Shown here: in pieces, positions 40,638 to 49,400 of the stretch
Numbering within the stretch: position 1 is the first letter of the stretch
Layout of the letters: every line of letters begins with the position of its first letter
Source of the DNA: Actinomycetota bacterium
Lineage (GTDB): Bacteria > Actinomycetota > Acidimicrobiia > Acidimicrobiales > Iamiaceae
Direction: 5' to 3'
Assembly: GCA_016185275.1 (NCBI GenBank)
Contig: JACPNX010000014.1
Location: forward strand, 36,909 to 100,908
DNA: 64,000 bases
Translations under genes and position numbers: made by a program
The notes under the pieces: generated by a model
The model's input: the letters and a program-made list of their open reading frames with translations, nothing else
Database searches by the model: none
What the model was told of the DNA's origin: nothing

Positions 40638-40697
40638 GTGCCCGCCTCTGCCGCGCGTCCCGACGTACCGGGCAGGGCGCGACGGCGCACCGCGTGA
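40638..40697 (+). CDS. 19-residue leader ORF overlapping rsmD
   Basis: From the first GTG after the promoter the frame reads MPASAARPDVPGRARRRTA and stops with TGA at 40695-40697. The stop overlaps the rsmD GTG by four bases (GTGA). The spacing to the -10 box and the overlap both match real gene junctions in this window. The peptide is Arg/Pro-rich. It may only deliver ribosomes to rsmD, or it may act as a regulatory leader. Confidence 0.45.
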   Translation: MPASAARPDVPGRARRRTA

Positions 40698-41254
40698 GGG
40701 TCGTCTCCGGGGAGGTCGGGGGCCGGCGGCTGGTGGCGCCACCCGGGCGTGCGACCCGGCCCACGAGCGACAGGGCCCGCGAAGCGGTCTTCGCGGCGCT
40801 CGGCAGCCTCGGCGCGGTGCAGGGCGCGCGCGTGCTGGACCTGTTTGCCGGCAGCGGCGCGCTCGGCATCGAGGCGCTGTCGCGTGGCGCCGACCACGCC
40901 ACGTTCGTCGACGACGACCGCACCGCTCGGGCCACCGTCGAACGCAACCTCGCGGCCTGCGGGCTGGCGGCGCGCGCCGAGGTCGTCGCTTCGGACGCTC
41001 GCCGCTTCCTCGACCAGCGCGACGGACCCTGGGGCCTCGTGCTGGTGGACCCCCCGTACGCCTTCGACGACTGGGACGGGTTGCTGCGGGCCGTCGCCGC
41101 GCGCATGGCGCCGGACGGTGTCGTCGTCGCCGAGTCCGACCGCGACGTCACGGTGCCCGCGCCGCTCGGGTTGGCGAGGGCACGCCGCTACGGCAGTACG
41201 GTGGTGACGTTCGCCCGCCTGCCGGGCGACCCGATCCCCGGAGACGCCACGTGA
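40694..41254 (+). CDS. rsmD: 16S rRNA (guanine(966)-N(2))-methyltransferase RsmD
   Basis: The 186-residue methyltransferase modifies G966 of 16S rRNA. It begins RVVSGEVGGRRLVAPPG and TRPTSDRAREAVFAALGS, the exact family N-terminus. SAM binding is at VLDLFAGSGALGIEALSRGA, and the catalytic motif is VLVDPPYAFDDW (DPPY). The GTG at 40694 is preferred over an in-frame GTG at 40628 because it begins at the conserved residues and forms a GTGA overlap with the leader ORF. It is coupled to coaD by another GTGA. Confidence 0.94.
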   Translation: MRVVSGEVGGRRLVAPPGRATRPTSDRAREAVFAALGSLGAVQGARVLDLFAGSGALGIEALSRGADHATFVDDDRTARATVERNLAACGLAARAEVVASDARRFLDQRDGPWGLVLVDPPYAFDDWDGLLRAVAARMAPDGVVVAESDRDVTVPAPLGLARARRYGSTVVTFARLPGDPIPGDAT

Positions 41255-41730
41255 CGACCGTGCTGTACCCCGGGTCCTTCGACCCGATCCACAACGGCCA
41301 CGTCGAGATCATCGAGGTGGCCGCCGGCCTGTTCGACACGGTGATCGTGGCCGCGGTGCGCAACCCGCAGAAGTCGACCGCCATGTTCTCGTTGGAGGAG
41401 CGCAAGCAGATCCTCTCCGAGTGCCTGGCCCACCTCGACAACGTGGAGATCACGCAGTTCTCCACGCTCGTCGTCGACCTCGCCAAGCAGGTCGGCGCCG
41501 ACTTCATCATCAAGGGCCTGCGCGCCGTCTCCGACTTCGAGCAGGAGCTCCAGCAGGCGCAGACCAACCACGCCATCTCGGGCGTGCACACGCTGTTCGT
41601 CCCCTCGGCCACGACGCACTCGTTCATCGCCTCGAAGTGGGTGAGGGAGGTGGCCCGCTTCGGTGGCGACGTGTCCTCGATGGTGCCGGCCGCCGTGGCC
41701 AAGCGGATCGCCGAGCGGAGCCGATCGTGA
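41251..41730 (+). CDS. coaD: phosphopantetheine adenylyltransferase
   Basis: CoaD joins AMP to 4'-phosphopantetheine in coenzyme A synthesis. The 159-residue protein starts TTVLYPGSFDPIHNGHVEII, with the nucleotidyltransferase HxGH-type motif as HNGH. KGLRAVSDFEQELQQAQTNH and the C-terminal SSMVPAAVAKRI are typical, as is TTHSFIASKWVREVARFGGDV. GTG start in a GTGA overlap with rsmD. The rsmD-coaD pair is conserved across bacteria. Confidence 0.97.
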   Translation: MTTVLYPGSFDPIHNGHVEIIEVAAGLFDTVIVAAVRNPQKSTAMFSLEERKQILSECLAHLDNVEITQFSTLVVDLAKQVGADFIIKGLRAVSDFEQELQQAQTNHAISGVHTLFVPSATTHSFIASKWVREVARFGGDVSSMVPAAVAKRIAERSRS

Positions 41731-42326
41731 CCTTCTCCGACGACATCGAACCCGACGACGACGTCCCCGTGGTGCCCGGTCGCGGCCGTACCGCGCGGGA
41801 CCCGCTGGGTGGTCCGGACTCCGAGCAGCTGCTGCGCCGGGCGGCCGACCTCATCGCGGCCGCGCGTCCCATGCCGCTGTCGTCGTCGGTGATGATCAAC
41901 AAGGACGAGGTGCTCGACCTGCTGGCCGAGGCCGTCGAGCGCCTCCCGGAGGAGCTGCGCGAGGCCCGCTGGCTCCGCAAGGAGCGCGAGGAGTTCCTCG
42001 CCAAGATGAAGTCCGAGGGTGACGACATCCTCGACGCCGCCCGCGCCCGCGCCGAGCGGATGGTGCAGCGCACCGAGGTGGTCAAGGCGGCCGACCAGCG
42101 CGCTCGTCGCATCGTGGAAGCGGCCGAGGCCGAAGCCCGCCGCCTCCGCCACGAGTGCGAGGACTTCGTCGACCAGAAGCTGGCCAGCTTCGAGATCGTC
42201 CTGGAGCGCACGGCCCGCATGGTGCAAGCCGGGCGGGAGAAGCTCTCGGGACCGCCCGTCGTGGCCCCCGAGGCCGAACCGGAGGATGACGGGCCCGACC
42301 CGGTGTTCGACCAGGACCAGGCATGA
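41727..42326 (+). CDS. sepIVA: SepIVA-like DivIVA-family coiled-coil protein
   Basis: The 199-residue protein has a disordered acidic start, then a DivIVA-like segment (PLSSSVMINKDEVLDLLAEA) and a long charged coiled coil (residues about 70-170, rich in Ala, Arg and Glu). Its tail is acidic. The motif and its place between coaD and DUF177 match mycobacterial SepIVA (MSMEG_2416/Rv2927c), a septum and cell-elongation factor. GTGA overlap with coaD and ATGA overlap with DUF177. Role in division is inferred from family and synteny. Confidence 0.78.
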   Translation: MTFSDDIEPDDDVPVVPGRGRTARDPLGGPDSEQLLRRAADLIAAARPMPLSSSVMINKDEVLDLLAEAVERLPEELREARWLRKEREEFLAKMKSEGDDILDAARARAERMVQRTEVVKAADQRARRIVEAAEAEARRLRHECEDFVDQKLASFEIVLERTARMVQAGREKLSGPPVVAPEAEPEDDGPDPVFDQDQA

Positions 42327-42889
42327 GCCGGCGCGATCCGCTCGTCGAGCACGTCGCGGAGCTGCGCCGGCGGACGGGCACGCGCAAGGACGTCCGCCGC
42401 CGCGTCCCGGTGCACGGGCTGGCGATCAGCACGGCGGCCGTGCCCGACGGCGCCGAGGCCGAGCTCGACCTCGTGCTCGAGTCGATCCCGGAGGGGATCA
42501 CGGTCACCGGCTCCATCCGGGTGCCGTGGCGGGGCGAGTGCCGGCGCTGCCTGCGCGACGTGTCGGGCACGTCGCAGGTCGCCGTCCGCGAGATCTTCGA
42601 GACCAGGCCGGTGGAGGGCGAGACGTGGCCGCTCGAAGGCGACGTGGTCGACCTCGAGCCGCTGGTGCGCGAGAGCGTGCTGCTCGACCTGCCGCTCGCC
42701 CCCCTGTGCGACGCGACGTGCGCCGGTCCGGCCCCCGACGCCTTGCCCGTCACGGTCGAAGGCGCCGCCGAGGGTCGTGATGCGGCGCGAGGGGCCGGTG
42801 CCGGGCCGGCCGGCGACGCCCCGCCGGACCCACCGCACGACCCCCGTTGGGCCGCCCTCGACCAGCTCCGCCTCGGCGACGACCGCTGA
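42323..42889 (+). CDS. DUF177/YceD family protein
   Basis: The 188-residue protein belongs to the YceD family that almost always sits before rpmF and is linked to 23S rRNA or ribosome accumulation. It shows VTGSIRVPWRGECRRCLRDVSG, where the Cys pair is typical, VDLEPLVRESVLLDLPLAPLC and the C-terminal DPRWAALDQLRL. A Pro/Gly/Ala insertion precedes that last motif. It begins with an ATG in an ATGA overlap with the sepIVA-like gene. Confidence 0.9.
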   Translation: MSRRDPLVEHVAELRRRTGTRKDVRRRVPVHGLAISTAAVPDGAEAELDLVLESIPEGITVTGSIRVPWRGECRRCLRDVSGTSQVAVREIFETRPVEGETWPLEGDVVDLEPLVRESVLLDLPLAPLCDATCAGPAPDALPVTVEGAAEGRDAARGAGAGPAGDAPPDPPHDPRWAALDQLRLGDDR

Positions 42890-42916
42890 GGCTTCGCCGC
42901 GAGGCCGGGCTGGCGC

Positions 42917-42922
42917 TACGCT
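42917..42922 (+). promoter_or_regulatory. -10 element TACGCT, candidate rpmF promoter
   Basis: TACGCT stands 67 bases before the rpmF ATG, giving a leader of about 60 bases. Unlike the leaderless boxes it is followed by a leadered gene. Confidence 0.4.
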
Positions 42923-42989
42923 GCCCCGTTCGCGCCGAGCCGCCCGACCGCTCGCGCTCCGACCCCGAGCCGATCCCGGAAGACCAACG

Positions 42990-43169
42990 ATGGCCGTCCC
43001 CAAGAAGAAGACGTCGAAGGCCAAGAGCCGCAGCCGCCGCGCGTCCGCCTGGCGCCTCGACGTGCCCGCCCGCAGCGTGTGCCCGCGGTGCGGTTCGGCG
43101 AAGCTGCCCCACGTCGTGTGCGGCACCTGCGGCTGGTACCACGGCCGGCAGGCGATCGAGGTCGACTGA
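42990..43169 (+). CDS. rpmF: 50S ribosomal protein L32, zinc-binding form
   Basis: The 59-residue protein reads AVPKKKTSKAKSRSRRA, then two Cys pairs (VCPRCGS and VCGTCGWYHGRQ), the zinc-binding version of L32. ATG start with a GGAAG site. The order DUF177-rpmF-plsX is the common bacterial one. Confidence 0.96.
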   Translation: MAVPKKKTSKAKSRSRRASAWRLDVPARSVCPRCGSAKLPHVVCGTCGWYHGRQAIEVD

Positions 43170-43218
43170 TCCGCGGCGCCCCGCCGGCGTTGCCCCGGTC
43201 GATCCCGCCCGCTCGGCC

Positions 43219-44223
43219 ATGAGCGTCGAGATGCTGCCCGTCGCGGTCGACGCCATGGGTGGCGACAAGGCGCCCGCCGAGATCGTGGCCGGCGCGCGGC
43301 GGGCGGCCGAGCACGAGGGCCTGCCCATCCTGCTCGTGGGCCGCCCCGAGGACCTCTCCGACACCGGCGCCCTGCCGGTGCTCGCCGCGTCCGAGGTGAT
43401 CGCCATGGACGCGGATCCGGGCGCCAGCGTCCGCCGGATGAAGGACTCGTCGCTCGTGCGCGCCGCTGAGGCCGTGCGTGACGGCCGGGCGTCGGCCATG
43501 GTCAGCGCCGGCAACACGGGAGCGACCATGGCCAGCGCGCTGCTGCGCATGGGGCGGATCAAGGGTGTGGCTCGACCGGCCATCGCCACGCCGCTGCCGG
43601 TGCCCGGCGCGGACACGCCGACCGTGCTGCTCGATGCCGGAGCCAACGCCGAGTGCCAACCCGAGTGGTTGGTGCAGTTCGCGCAGATGGGTGCCGCGTA
43701 CATGGGTGCCCGCTACGGGATCGAGGCACCGAGGGTCGGCCTGCTGTCGATCGGCGAGGAGCCCGGCAAGGGGGACACGCTGCGCAAGGAGGCCTACGGG
43801 CTGCTGGCCGACGGGGCGTGGACCGGCGCGACCGGCGCGCGGTTCGCCGGCAACGTCGAAGGCCGTGACCTCATGGGCGGCGAGGTGGACGTGGTGGTCA
43901 CCGACGGGTTCACCGGCAACGTCGCCCTCAAGACGCTCGAGGGAGGCATGCGGGCGCTCGTGGGCGCCATCCTGGGCGCCTTCGACACCGACGACGCCAC
44001 CCGGGCCGCGGCAAAGACCCTCATGCCGGCGCTGCTGCCGCTGTACGCCCAGCTCGACCCCGAGGGCACCGGCGGGGCGATGCTGCTCGGGGTCGACGGC
44101 GTGTGCATCATCAGCCACGGCTCGTCCTCCGCGACGGCGATCGTCAACGCGTGCCGGGTGGCGGCGGACATGGTCCGCGCCGACCTGGTCGGCGTGCTGC
44201 GGCGGGCCGTCACCACCCCGTAG
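43219..44223 (+). CDS. plsX: phosphate acyltransferase PlsX
   Basis: PlsX makes acyl-phosphate from acyl-ACP for phospholipid synthesis. The 334-residue protein starts VAVDAMGGDKAPAEIVAGA, the family signature, then MVSAGNTGATMASALLRMG, PTVLLDAGANAEC, LLSIGEEPGKGDTLRKEAY and DVVVTDGFTGNVALKTLEG. Length is normal. It precedes acpP, its substrate carrier, with a separate promoter between. The FakA-like kinase elsewhere in the window acts in the same acyl-phosphate pool. Confidence 0.96.
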   Translation: MSVEMLPVAVDAMGGDKAPAEIVAGARRAAEHEGLPILLVGRPEDLSDTGALPVLAASEVIAMDADPGASVRRMKDSSLVRAAEAVRDGRASAMVSAGNTGATMASALLRMGRIKGVARPAIATPLPVPGADTPTVLLDAGANAECQPEWLVQFAQMGAAYMGARYGIEAPRVGLLSIGEEPGKGDTLRKEAYGLLADGAWTGATGARFAGNVEGRDLMGGEVDVVVTDGFTGNVALKTLEGGMRALVGAILGAFDTDDATRAAAKTLMPALLPLYAQLDPEGTGGAMLLGVDGVCIISHGSSSATAIVNACRVAADMVRADLVGVLRRAVTTP

Positions 44224-44263
44224 CGCCGGTCGAGCGTTCACGAGGGCACAAGGGGCGTCGCGC

Positions 44264-44269
44264 TATGCT
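44264..44269 (+). promoter_or_regulatory. -10 element TATGCT, candidate acpP promoter
   Basis: TATGCT lies 33 bases before the acpP GTG, in the 79-base gap after plsX. The short leader carries the AGGAG site of acpP. Confidence 0.45.
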
Positions 44270-44302
44270 CCGCCGGTCCTCACCCCCGATCAGGAGCGCC
44301 AC

Positions 44303-44599
44303 GTGCCCGCCGAGACCCACACCCAGCAGGGGCCGATGAGCCGGCAGGAGGTGTTCGAGCTCATCCGTGACCGGCTCGCCGACATCCTGGAGATCGACCC
44401 GTCGACCATCAGCGAAGGCGACTCCTTCGCCGACGATCTCGAAGCCGACTCGCTGGCCCTCATCGAGCTGGTGGAAGCGCTCGAGGAGGAGCTGGGGGAG
44501 CGCACCGTCGGGTTCCGGATCGATGACGAGGACCTGGAGGACCTGAAGACCGTCCGCGACGCCGTCGACTACGTCTACGGGCGCGTCGCCGAGTCCTGA
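44303..44599 (+). CDS. acpP: acyl carrier protein
   Basis: The 98-residue carrier has the phosphopantetheine site DDLEADSLALIELVEALEEEL, with the attachment Ser near residue 50. The GTG at 44303 has CAGGAG seven bases before it; an ATG at 44336 would give the usual 87 residues and remains possible. The stop TGA overlaps a CTG that opens the rnc frame. It sits between plsX and rnc, the standard order. Confidence 0.95.
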   Translation: MPAETHTQQGPMSRQEVFELIRDRLADILEIDPSTISEGDSFADDLEADSLALIELVEALEEELGERTVGFRIDDEDLEDLKTVRDAVDYVYGRVAES

Positions 44600-45585
44600 T
44601 CCTGACGCTGGCCACGCACGACCCCGACACGGAGCCGACGCTCGGCGATCGGCCCGGCGGTGAGCCGCTCGGCGATCGGCCCGGCGGTGAGCCGCTCGGC
44701 GATCGGCCCGGCGGTGAGCCGCTCGGCGATCTCGCCAACCGGCTCGGGCACCGGTTCGACGACCCCGCGCTGTTGGTGCGCGCCGTCCGGCACCGGTCCT
44801 GGTGCGCGGAGCACCCGGGTCACGAGTCGAACGAGCGGCTCGAGTACCTGGGCGACGCGGTGCTCGGGCTCGCCGTCACCGACCACGTCTACCGGCGGTT
44901 CCCCGAGCGTGACGAGGGGTGGCTGACGCGGGCACGGTCGTGGCTCGTGCGGGCGGCGACCCTCGCATCGGTCGCCGACGACCTCGACCTCGGCGCCGCG
45001 CTGGCCCTCGGCAAGGGCGAGGAGGCCACCGGGGGGCGCGACAAGGCGTCGATCCTGGCCGACGGCGTCGAGGCCCTCATCGGCGCGGTCTACGTCGACG
45101 CCGGCTGGGAGGCGGCCAACGAGCTCGTCGTCCGCCTGTTCGGGTCCCGCGTGGAGGACCTCGACGAGGACGAGCCGGCCGGCGACGCGAAGAGCCGATT
45201 GCAGGAGTGGGTCGCCCGCCAGCGGCGCAGCGTCGTGCGCTACCGGGTGGCCGAGGACGGTCCCGAGCACGAGAAGCGCTTCACCGCGGAGGCCGTCGTG
45301 GCCGGCGCCGTGTGGGGCCGGGGCGAGGGTCGCTCGAAGAAGATCGCCGAGCAGGAAGCGGCCCGCGAGGCGCTGGTGCACCTGCGTGAGGCGGCGGTGG
45401 ACGGCGCCCGCCCGGCCGAATCACCGGCTCCGGCCGACCCACCGACCCCGCCCGAACCACCGGCTCGGGCCGAACCACCGGCTCCGGCCGAACCACCGAC
45501 CCCGCCCGAACCACCGACCCCGCCCGAACCACCGACTCCGGCCGAACCCGTGCCGGCCCGACCCCGTGAGGCCACCGATGCCTGA
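44596..45585 (+). CDS. rnc: ribonuclease III with repeat-extended ends, probable CTG start
   Basis: RNase III cuts double-stranded RNA in rRNA and mRNA processing. The catalytic signature NERLEYLGDAVLGLAVTDHV and the second acidic motif DKASILADGVEALIGAVYVDAG are complete. A dsRNA-binding domain follows (DAKSRLQEWVARQ to KKIAEQEAAREAL). No ATG, GTG or TTG lies upstream of the conserved first helix (LANRLGHRFDDPALLVRA); the first usual start codons, TTG 44773 and GTG 44776, would delete it. A CTG at 44596 forms a CTGA overlap with acpP and is proposed. The 329-residue product has a repeated Leu-Gly-Asp-Arg-Pro-Gly-Gly-Glu-Pro unit at the N-terminus and a 55-residue Pro/Glu/Thr tail. Confidence 0.88.
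   Translation: MILTLATHDPDTEPTLGDRPGGEPLGDRPGGEPLGDRPGGEPLGDLANRLGHRFDDPALLVRAVRHRSWCAEHPGHESNERLEYLGDAVLGLAVTDHVYRRFPERDEGWLTRARSWLVRAATLASVADDLDLGAALALGKGEEATGGRDKASILADGVEALIGAVYVDAGWEAANELVVRLFGSRVEDLDEDEPAGDAKSRLQEWVARQRRSVVRYRVAEDGPEHEKRFTAEAVVAGAVWGRGEGRSKKIAEQEAAREALVHLREAAVDGARPAESPAPADPPTPPEPPARAEPPAPAEPPTPPEPPTPPEPPTPAEPVPARPREATDA
44641..44730 (+). repeat. 27-bp in-frame repeat at the start of rnc
   Basis: Three perfect 27-bp units (44641-44667, 44668-44694, 44695-44721) and nine bases of a fourth encode LGDRPGGEP. They lie between the acpP stop and the first helix of RNase III. Confidence 0.93.
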
Positions 45586-46411
45586 GCTGCCCGAGGTGGA
45601 GACGCTCCGCCGAGATCTCGAGCGGGAGGTCTCCGGCAAGCGGGTCAAGACCGTCGACGTTCCGGGCCGCACCGCGGTCACCCGCCAGACGAAGAAGCAG
45701 CTGGCCAGCCGGCTCGAAGGCACCAAGCTCGGGTCCGTGGCGCGGCGCGGCCTGATGCTGGCCGTGAAGCTCGACTCCGGGGAGCTGCTCGTCATCGACC
45801 TCGGTGGCACCGGCCGGATGCGCAAGGCCAGCGCGCGCGAGGCGATGGCCAAGGACACCCAGGTTGCCGTGAGCTTCACGCAGGGCGGCCAGCTGCGCCT
45901 GCTCGACGACGGTGGCGAGATGGACGTGTGGGTGGCCACGCCCGAGGAGCTGCTCGAAGGCGTGCCCATCCTCGGCGAGCTGGGCCTGGACCCGTTCGAC
46001 GAGCCGATCTCGTGTACCACCTTCGCCCACCTCCTGCTGCGCCGGCGCATGAAGCTGCGCCAGGTGCTCGGCGACCCCACTGCCGTCGTCGGGATCGGAC
46101 CCGTCTACACGGACGAGATCCTCCACGGCGCCGGCCTGCGCCACGAGCGCATGTCCAACGAGCTCTCGTCGCAGGAGATGCGCCGCCTGTACCGCTCGCT
46201 GGTCGAGACCCTGCACGAGGCGGCCAAGCACCGTGGCACGACCCTCGCGGACGGCCGCTACACGGACCTCGCCGGCAAGCGGGGCGACCATGGCAGCGAG
46301 CTGCAGGTCTACGAGCGCGACGGCAAGGCCTGCTACCGGTGCCGGGGGGTTGTGGCCAAGGCCCGCATAGGGGGTCGGCAGGTGTACTTCTGCCCCTCCT
46401 GCCAGACCTGA
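45578..46411 (+). CDS. mutM: Fpg/Nei-family DNA glycosylase-like protein lacking canonical lesion-reading residues
   Basis: The 277-residue protein keeps the catalytic N-terminus PELPEVETLRRDL (Pro2, Glu3, Glu6) and a C-terminal zinc finger (CYRCRGVVAKARIGG to FCPSCQ). Several residues that Fpg uses are absent. The Lys of RRAKYLL is Leu59 (RRGLML). The intercalating Met of HLGMSG is Gly77. The Arg/Phe wedge loop of DPRRFG is not present. GIGN before the helix-two-turn-helix is GIGP. The ATG overlaps rnc by eight bases. It occupies the usual fpg position before smc, so the symbol is by family and position. Activity on 8-oxoguanine should not be assumed. Confidence 0.75.
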   Translation: MPELPEVETLRRDLEREVSGKRVKTVDVPGRTAVTRQTKKQLASRLEGTKLGSVARRGLMLAVKLDSGELLVIDLGGTGRMRKASAREAMAKDTQVAVSFTQGGQLRLLDDGGEMDVWVATPEELLEGVPILGELGLDPFDEPISCTTFAHLLLRRRMKLRQVLGDPTAVVGIGPVYTDEILHGAGLRHERMSNELSSQEMRRLYRSLVETLHEAAKHRGTTLADGRYTDLAGKRGDHGSELQVYERDGKACYRCRGVVAKARIGGRQVYFCPSCQT

Positions 46412-46418
46412 GGCACCG

Positions 46419-49400
46419 GTGTTCCTCAAGTCGCTGACGATCAAGGGGTTCAAGTCCTTCGCCGAATCGGCCACGCTCGACCTCGAGCCGGGGGTGACCG
46501 TCGTGGTGGGCCCCAACGGCAGCGGCAAGTCGAACGTCGTCGATGCCATCGGCTGGGTGCTCGGCGCACAGGCGCCTTCGGCGGTGCGGTCCCAGAAGAT
46601 GGAGGACGTCATCTTCGCCGGCACCACCAGCCGGCCGGCGCTCGGCCGGGCCGAGGTGGCCCTCACCATCGACAACTCGGCCGGCCTGCTCGACATCGCG
46701 TTCAGCGAGGTGACGATCACCCGGACGCTGTGGCGGTCGGGAGACAGCGAGTACGCGCTGAACGGCGTCCCGTGCCGCCTGCTCGACGTACAGGAGCTGC
46801 TGTCCGACGCGGGCGTCGGCCGCCAGCAGCACGTGATCATCAGCCAGGGCCAGATCGACGCGGTCCTCAACGCGCGCGCCGAAGAGCGGCGGATGATCAT
46901 CGAGGAGGCGGCCGGGGTCCTGAAGTTCCGGCGCCGCAAGGAGAAGGCGGAGCGGCGCCTGAGCGCGACCGAGGGCAACCTGACCCGCCTCCAGGATCTG
47001 CTGCGCGAGGTGAGGCGCCAGCTCCGGCCCCTGGAGCGCCAGGCCGACGCGGCCCGCCGGCACGGCCAGGTGGTCGACGAGCTGACGGCGCTGCGCATCT
47101 GGTCGGCGGGCCAGGAGCTGGCCCGCCTGCGCACCCGGCTCGAGCACGGCCAGCGGGCCCGCCGGGATCTGCAGCGCGACGAGGCGGGCGTGCGGGCACG
47201 CCTCGCGGCGCTCGACGCCGACGTGACGGCGGCCGAGGCCGAGCTCGGTGCGCTGGGCGGCGACGACCTCGGCGACGACCTCGCCCGCTTCGAGGCCCTG
47301 CGCGAGCGGGCGCGCGGGCTCGCCGCCGTCCTCACCGAGCGCCAGCGCTCCATCGAGCGCGACCGGGGTGGTCTCATCGACGAGGCCGTCGTCGCATCGC
47401 TCGAGGCCGAGGCGGCCCGGTTGGTGGCCGAGCTGGCCGCGGTGGACGACGAGACCGCCCGCCTCGAGCCCGAGAGTCAGCGCCTGGCTGCCGCCGAGGC
47501 CGAGCTGGCTGCCGCCCGCGCCCGCTTCCAGGAGGACTGGCAGGGCGCGGAGCTGATCGCACCGTCGGGGCGGGCGGCCGAGGTCCGGGGCGAGCTGGGA
47601 GCGCGGCGCTCCGGTGTGGAGCGCGCCGAGGCGGAGGCGGCCCGGACGCAGGCGCGCCTGGACCAGCTGGCGGAGCGCGAGCGGCGCCTGGAGGGCGAGA
47701 TCGCGCGGCTGGCGCGCGTCGTCGCCGAGGCCGACGCAGCTCGTCCGGCGCTCGCCGCCGGTGCGCAGGCCGCGAGGGTGAGGCTGGCCGAGGCGGAGGC
47801 GGCGGCGGAGGCGGCCGACGCCGAGCAGCGCGCCGCCGCCGGCGAGCAGCGCGCGTGGGCCGCTCGCGCCGAGGCACTGGCGTCGGCGCTCGACGAGGCC
47901 CGGGCGCGTGCCGGTGTCGAACGCCTGGCCGGAGTGGAGGGCGTCCTGGGAACCCTGGTCGAGCTGGTCGAGGTGGACACCGGCTACGAGGCGGCGTTCG
48001 AGGCGGCAGCCGGCGAAGCCCTCGCCGCCGTCGTCGTGGCCGACGAGCCCGCCGCCCGCCGGGCGCTCCAGGTGCTCAGCGGTGAAGCGGCCGCCGGCAC
48101 GGTCCTCCCGGGCGAGGGGCCCGGCGGGCGACCCGCGGTTCCGGGCTTCGCCGGGGGAGAGCCGCTGCGGCCGAAGGTGCGTGGCCGCGACGCGGGCGTC
48201 GAGGGCCTGCTCGACTCGCTCCTCGGCGCCGTGGTGGTCGCGCCTCGCTGGGCCGACGCCATCGATGTGGTGCTCGCCTCGCCGGGCACGGTCGCGGTGA
48301 CCCGCGACGGCGACCGCTTCGCCGTCACGGGCTGGCGCCTCGGGGCGTCCGGGCGCGGCGCCACGGGTGCCGCGCTGGAAGAGGCACGGTCCCGCGCGGC
48401 CGCGGCACAGGGCGCGGCCCGGGCCGCAAACGAGCTCCTCGGCGCGGCCCGTGCCGCGCTCGACGGCGCCCGCCGCGACGCCGACGAGCGGGCCCGCGCC
48501 CTCGACCAGGCGACGAGCCGAGGTGAGGCCGCCGCCGACGCGCTCGGCCGGCTCGAGACCGACCGGGGCGACCGGGAGGCCGAGGCCGCGTCGCTGGCTC
48601 GGCACCTGGCCGAGCTGGCCGAGCGGATCAGCGCCGACCGGCAGCGCGTCGAGGAGCTCGCCGGTGCGCTGCCCGAGCTCGAGCGCGAGGAGTCCGACGC
48701 GGCCGAGCGCGGGCGCGCGCTGACCGAGGGGCGCCGTGCGCTGGAGGAGCGGGCCGCGGCCGTCGGCGCCCTGCGCAGCGAGCTGGAGGTTCGCAGCGCC
48801 GGCCTGGACGAGCGCCGCCAGCTGCTGCGCCGCCGGGCCGGCGAGGTCGAGGCCCGGCTGGCGGGCGACGCGGCCGAGCGGGAGCGGGCCGGCGCCCGGC
48901 GGGTCGAGCTCGAGCGGCGCGGCCGAGCCACCGAGCGCCTGCTCGGCGTCGTCACCGACCGCCTGGCTCTGGTCGAAGCGGACGTGGCGCTCCTGCGCGA
49001 GCGCCGCCGGCGGCAGTCCGAGGCCGCCCGTGAGGTGGCCGCCCGCCTGGACGGCCTGCGCAAGCAGCGGGCCGAAGCCGAGCGAGGCCTGGGGGACACG
49101 CGGGAACAGCTTCAGCGCGCCGAGCTCGAGCACGCCGAGGTCCAGCTGCGGATCGAGACCCACGCGGAGGCGATGCGCCGAGACCTCGACGTCGACCCCG
49201 ACACCGCTCTGGCCGCGTCGATGCCCGCCGTCGCGGACGGCACCACGCCGGTGGCCCGGGTCCGTGAGCTCGAGCGCGAGCTGCGGCTCATGGGCCCGAT
49301 CAACCCCCTCGCGCTGGAGGAGTTCACCGCGCTGCAGGAGCGGCACGAGTTCCTGGAGGCGCAGCTCGAGGACGTCAAGGCCAGCCGTCGCGAGCTGTCC

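Noticed and set aside
44773..44775. TTG at 44773 as the rnc start
   Set aside because: It would remove the conserved first helix of RNase III (LANRLGHRFDDPALL).
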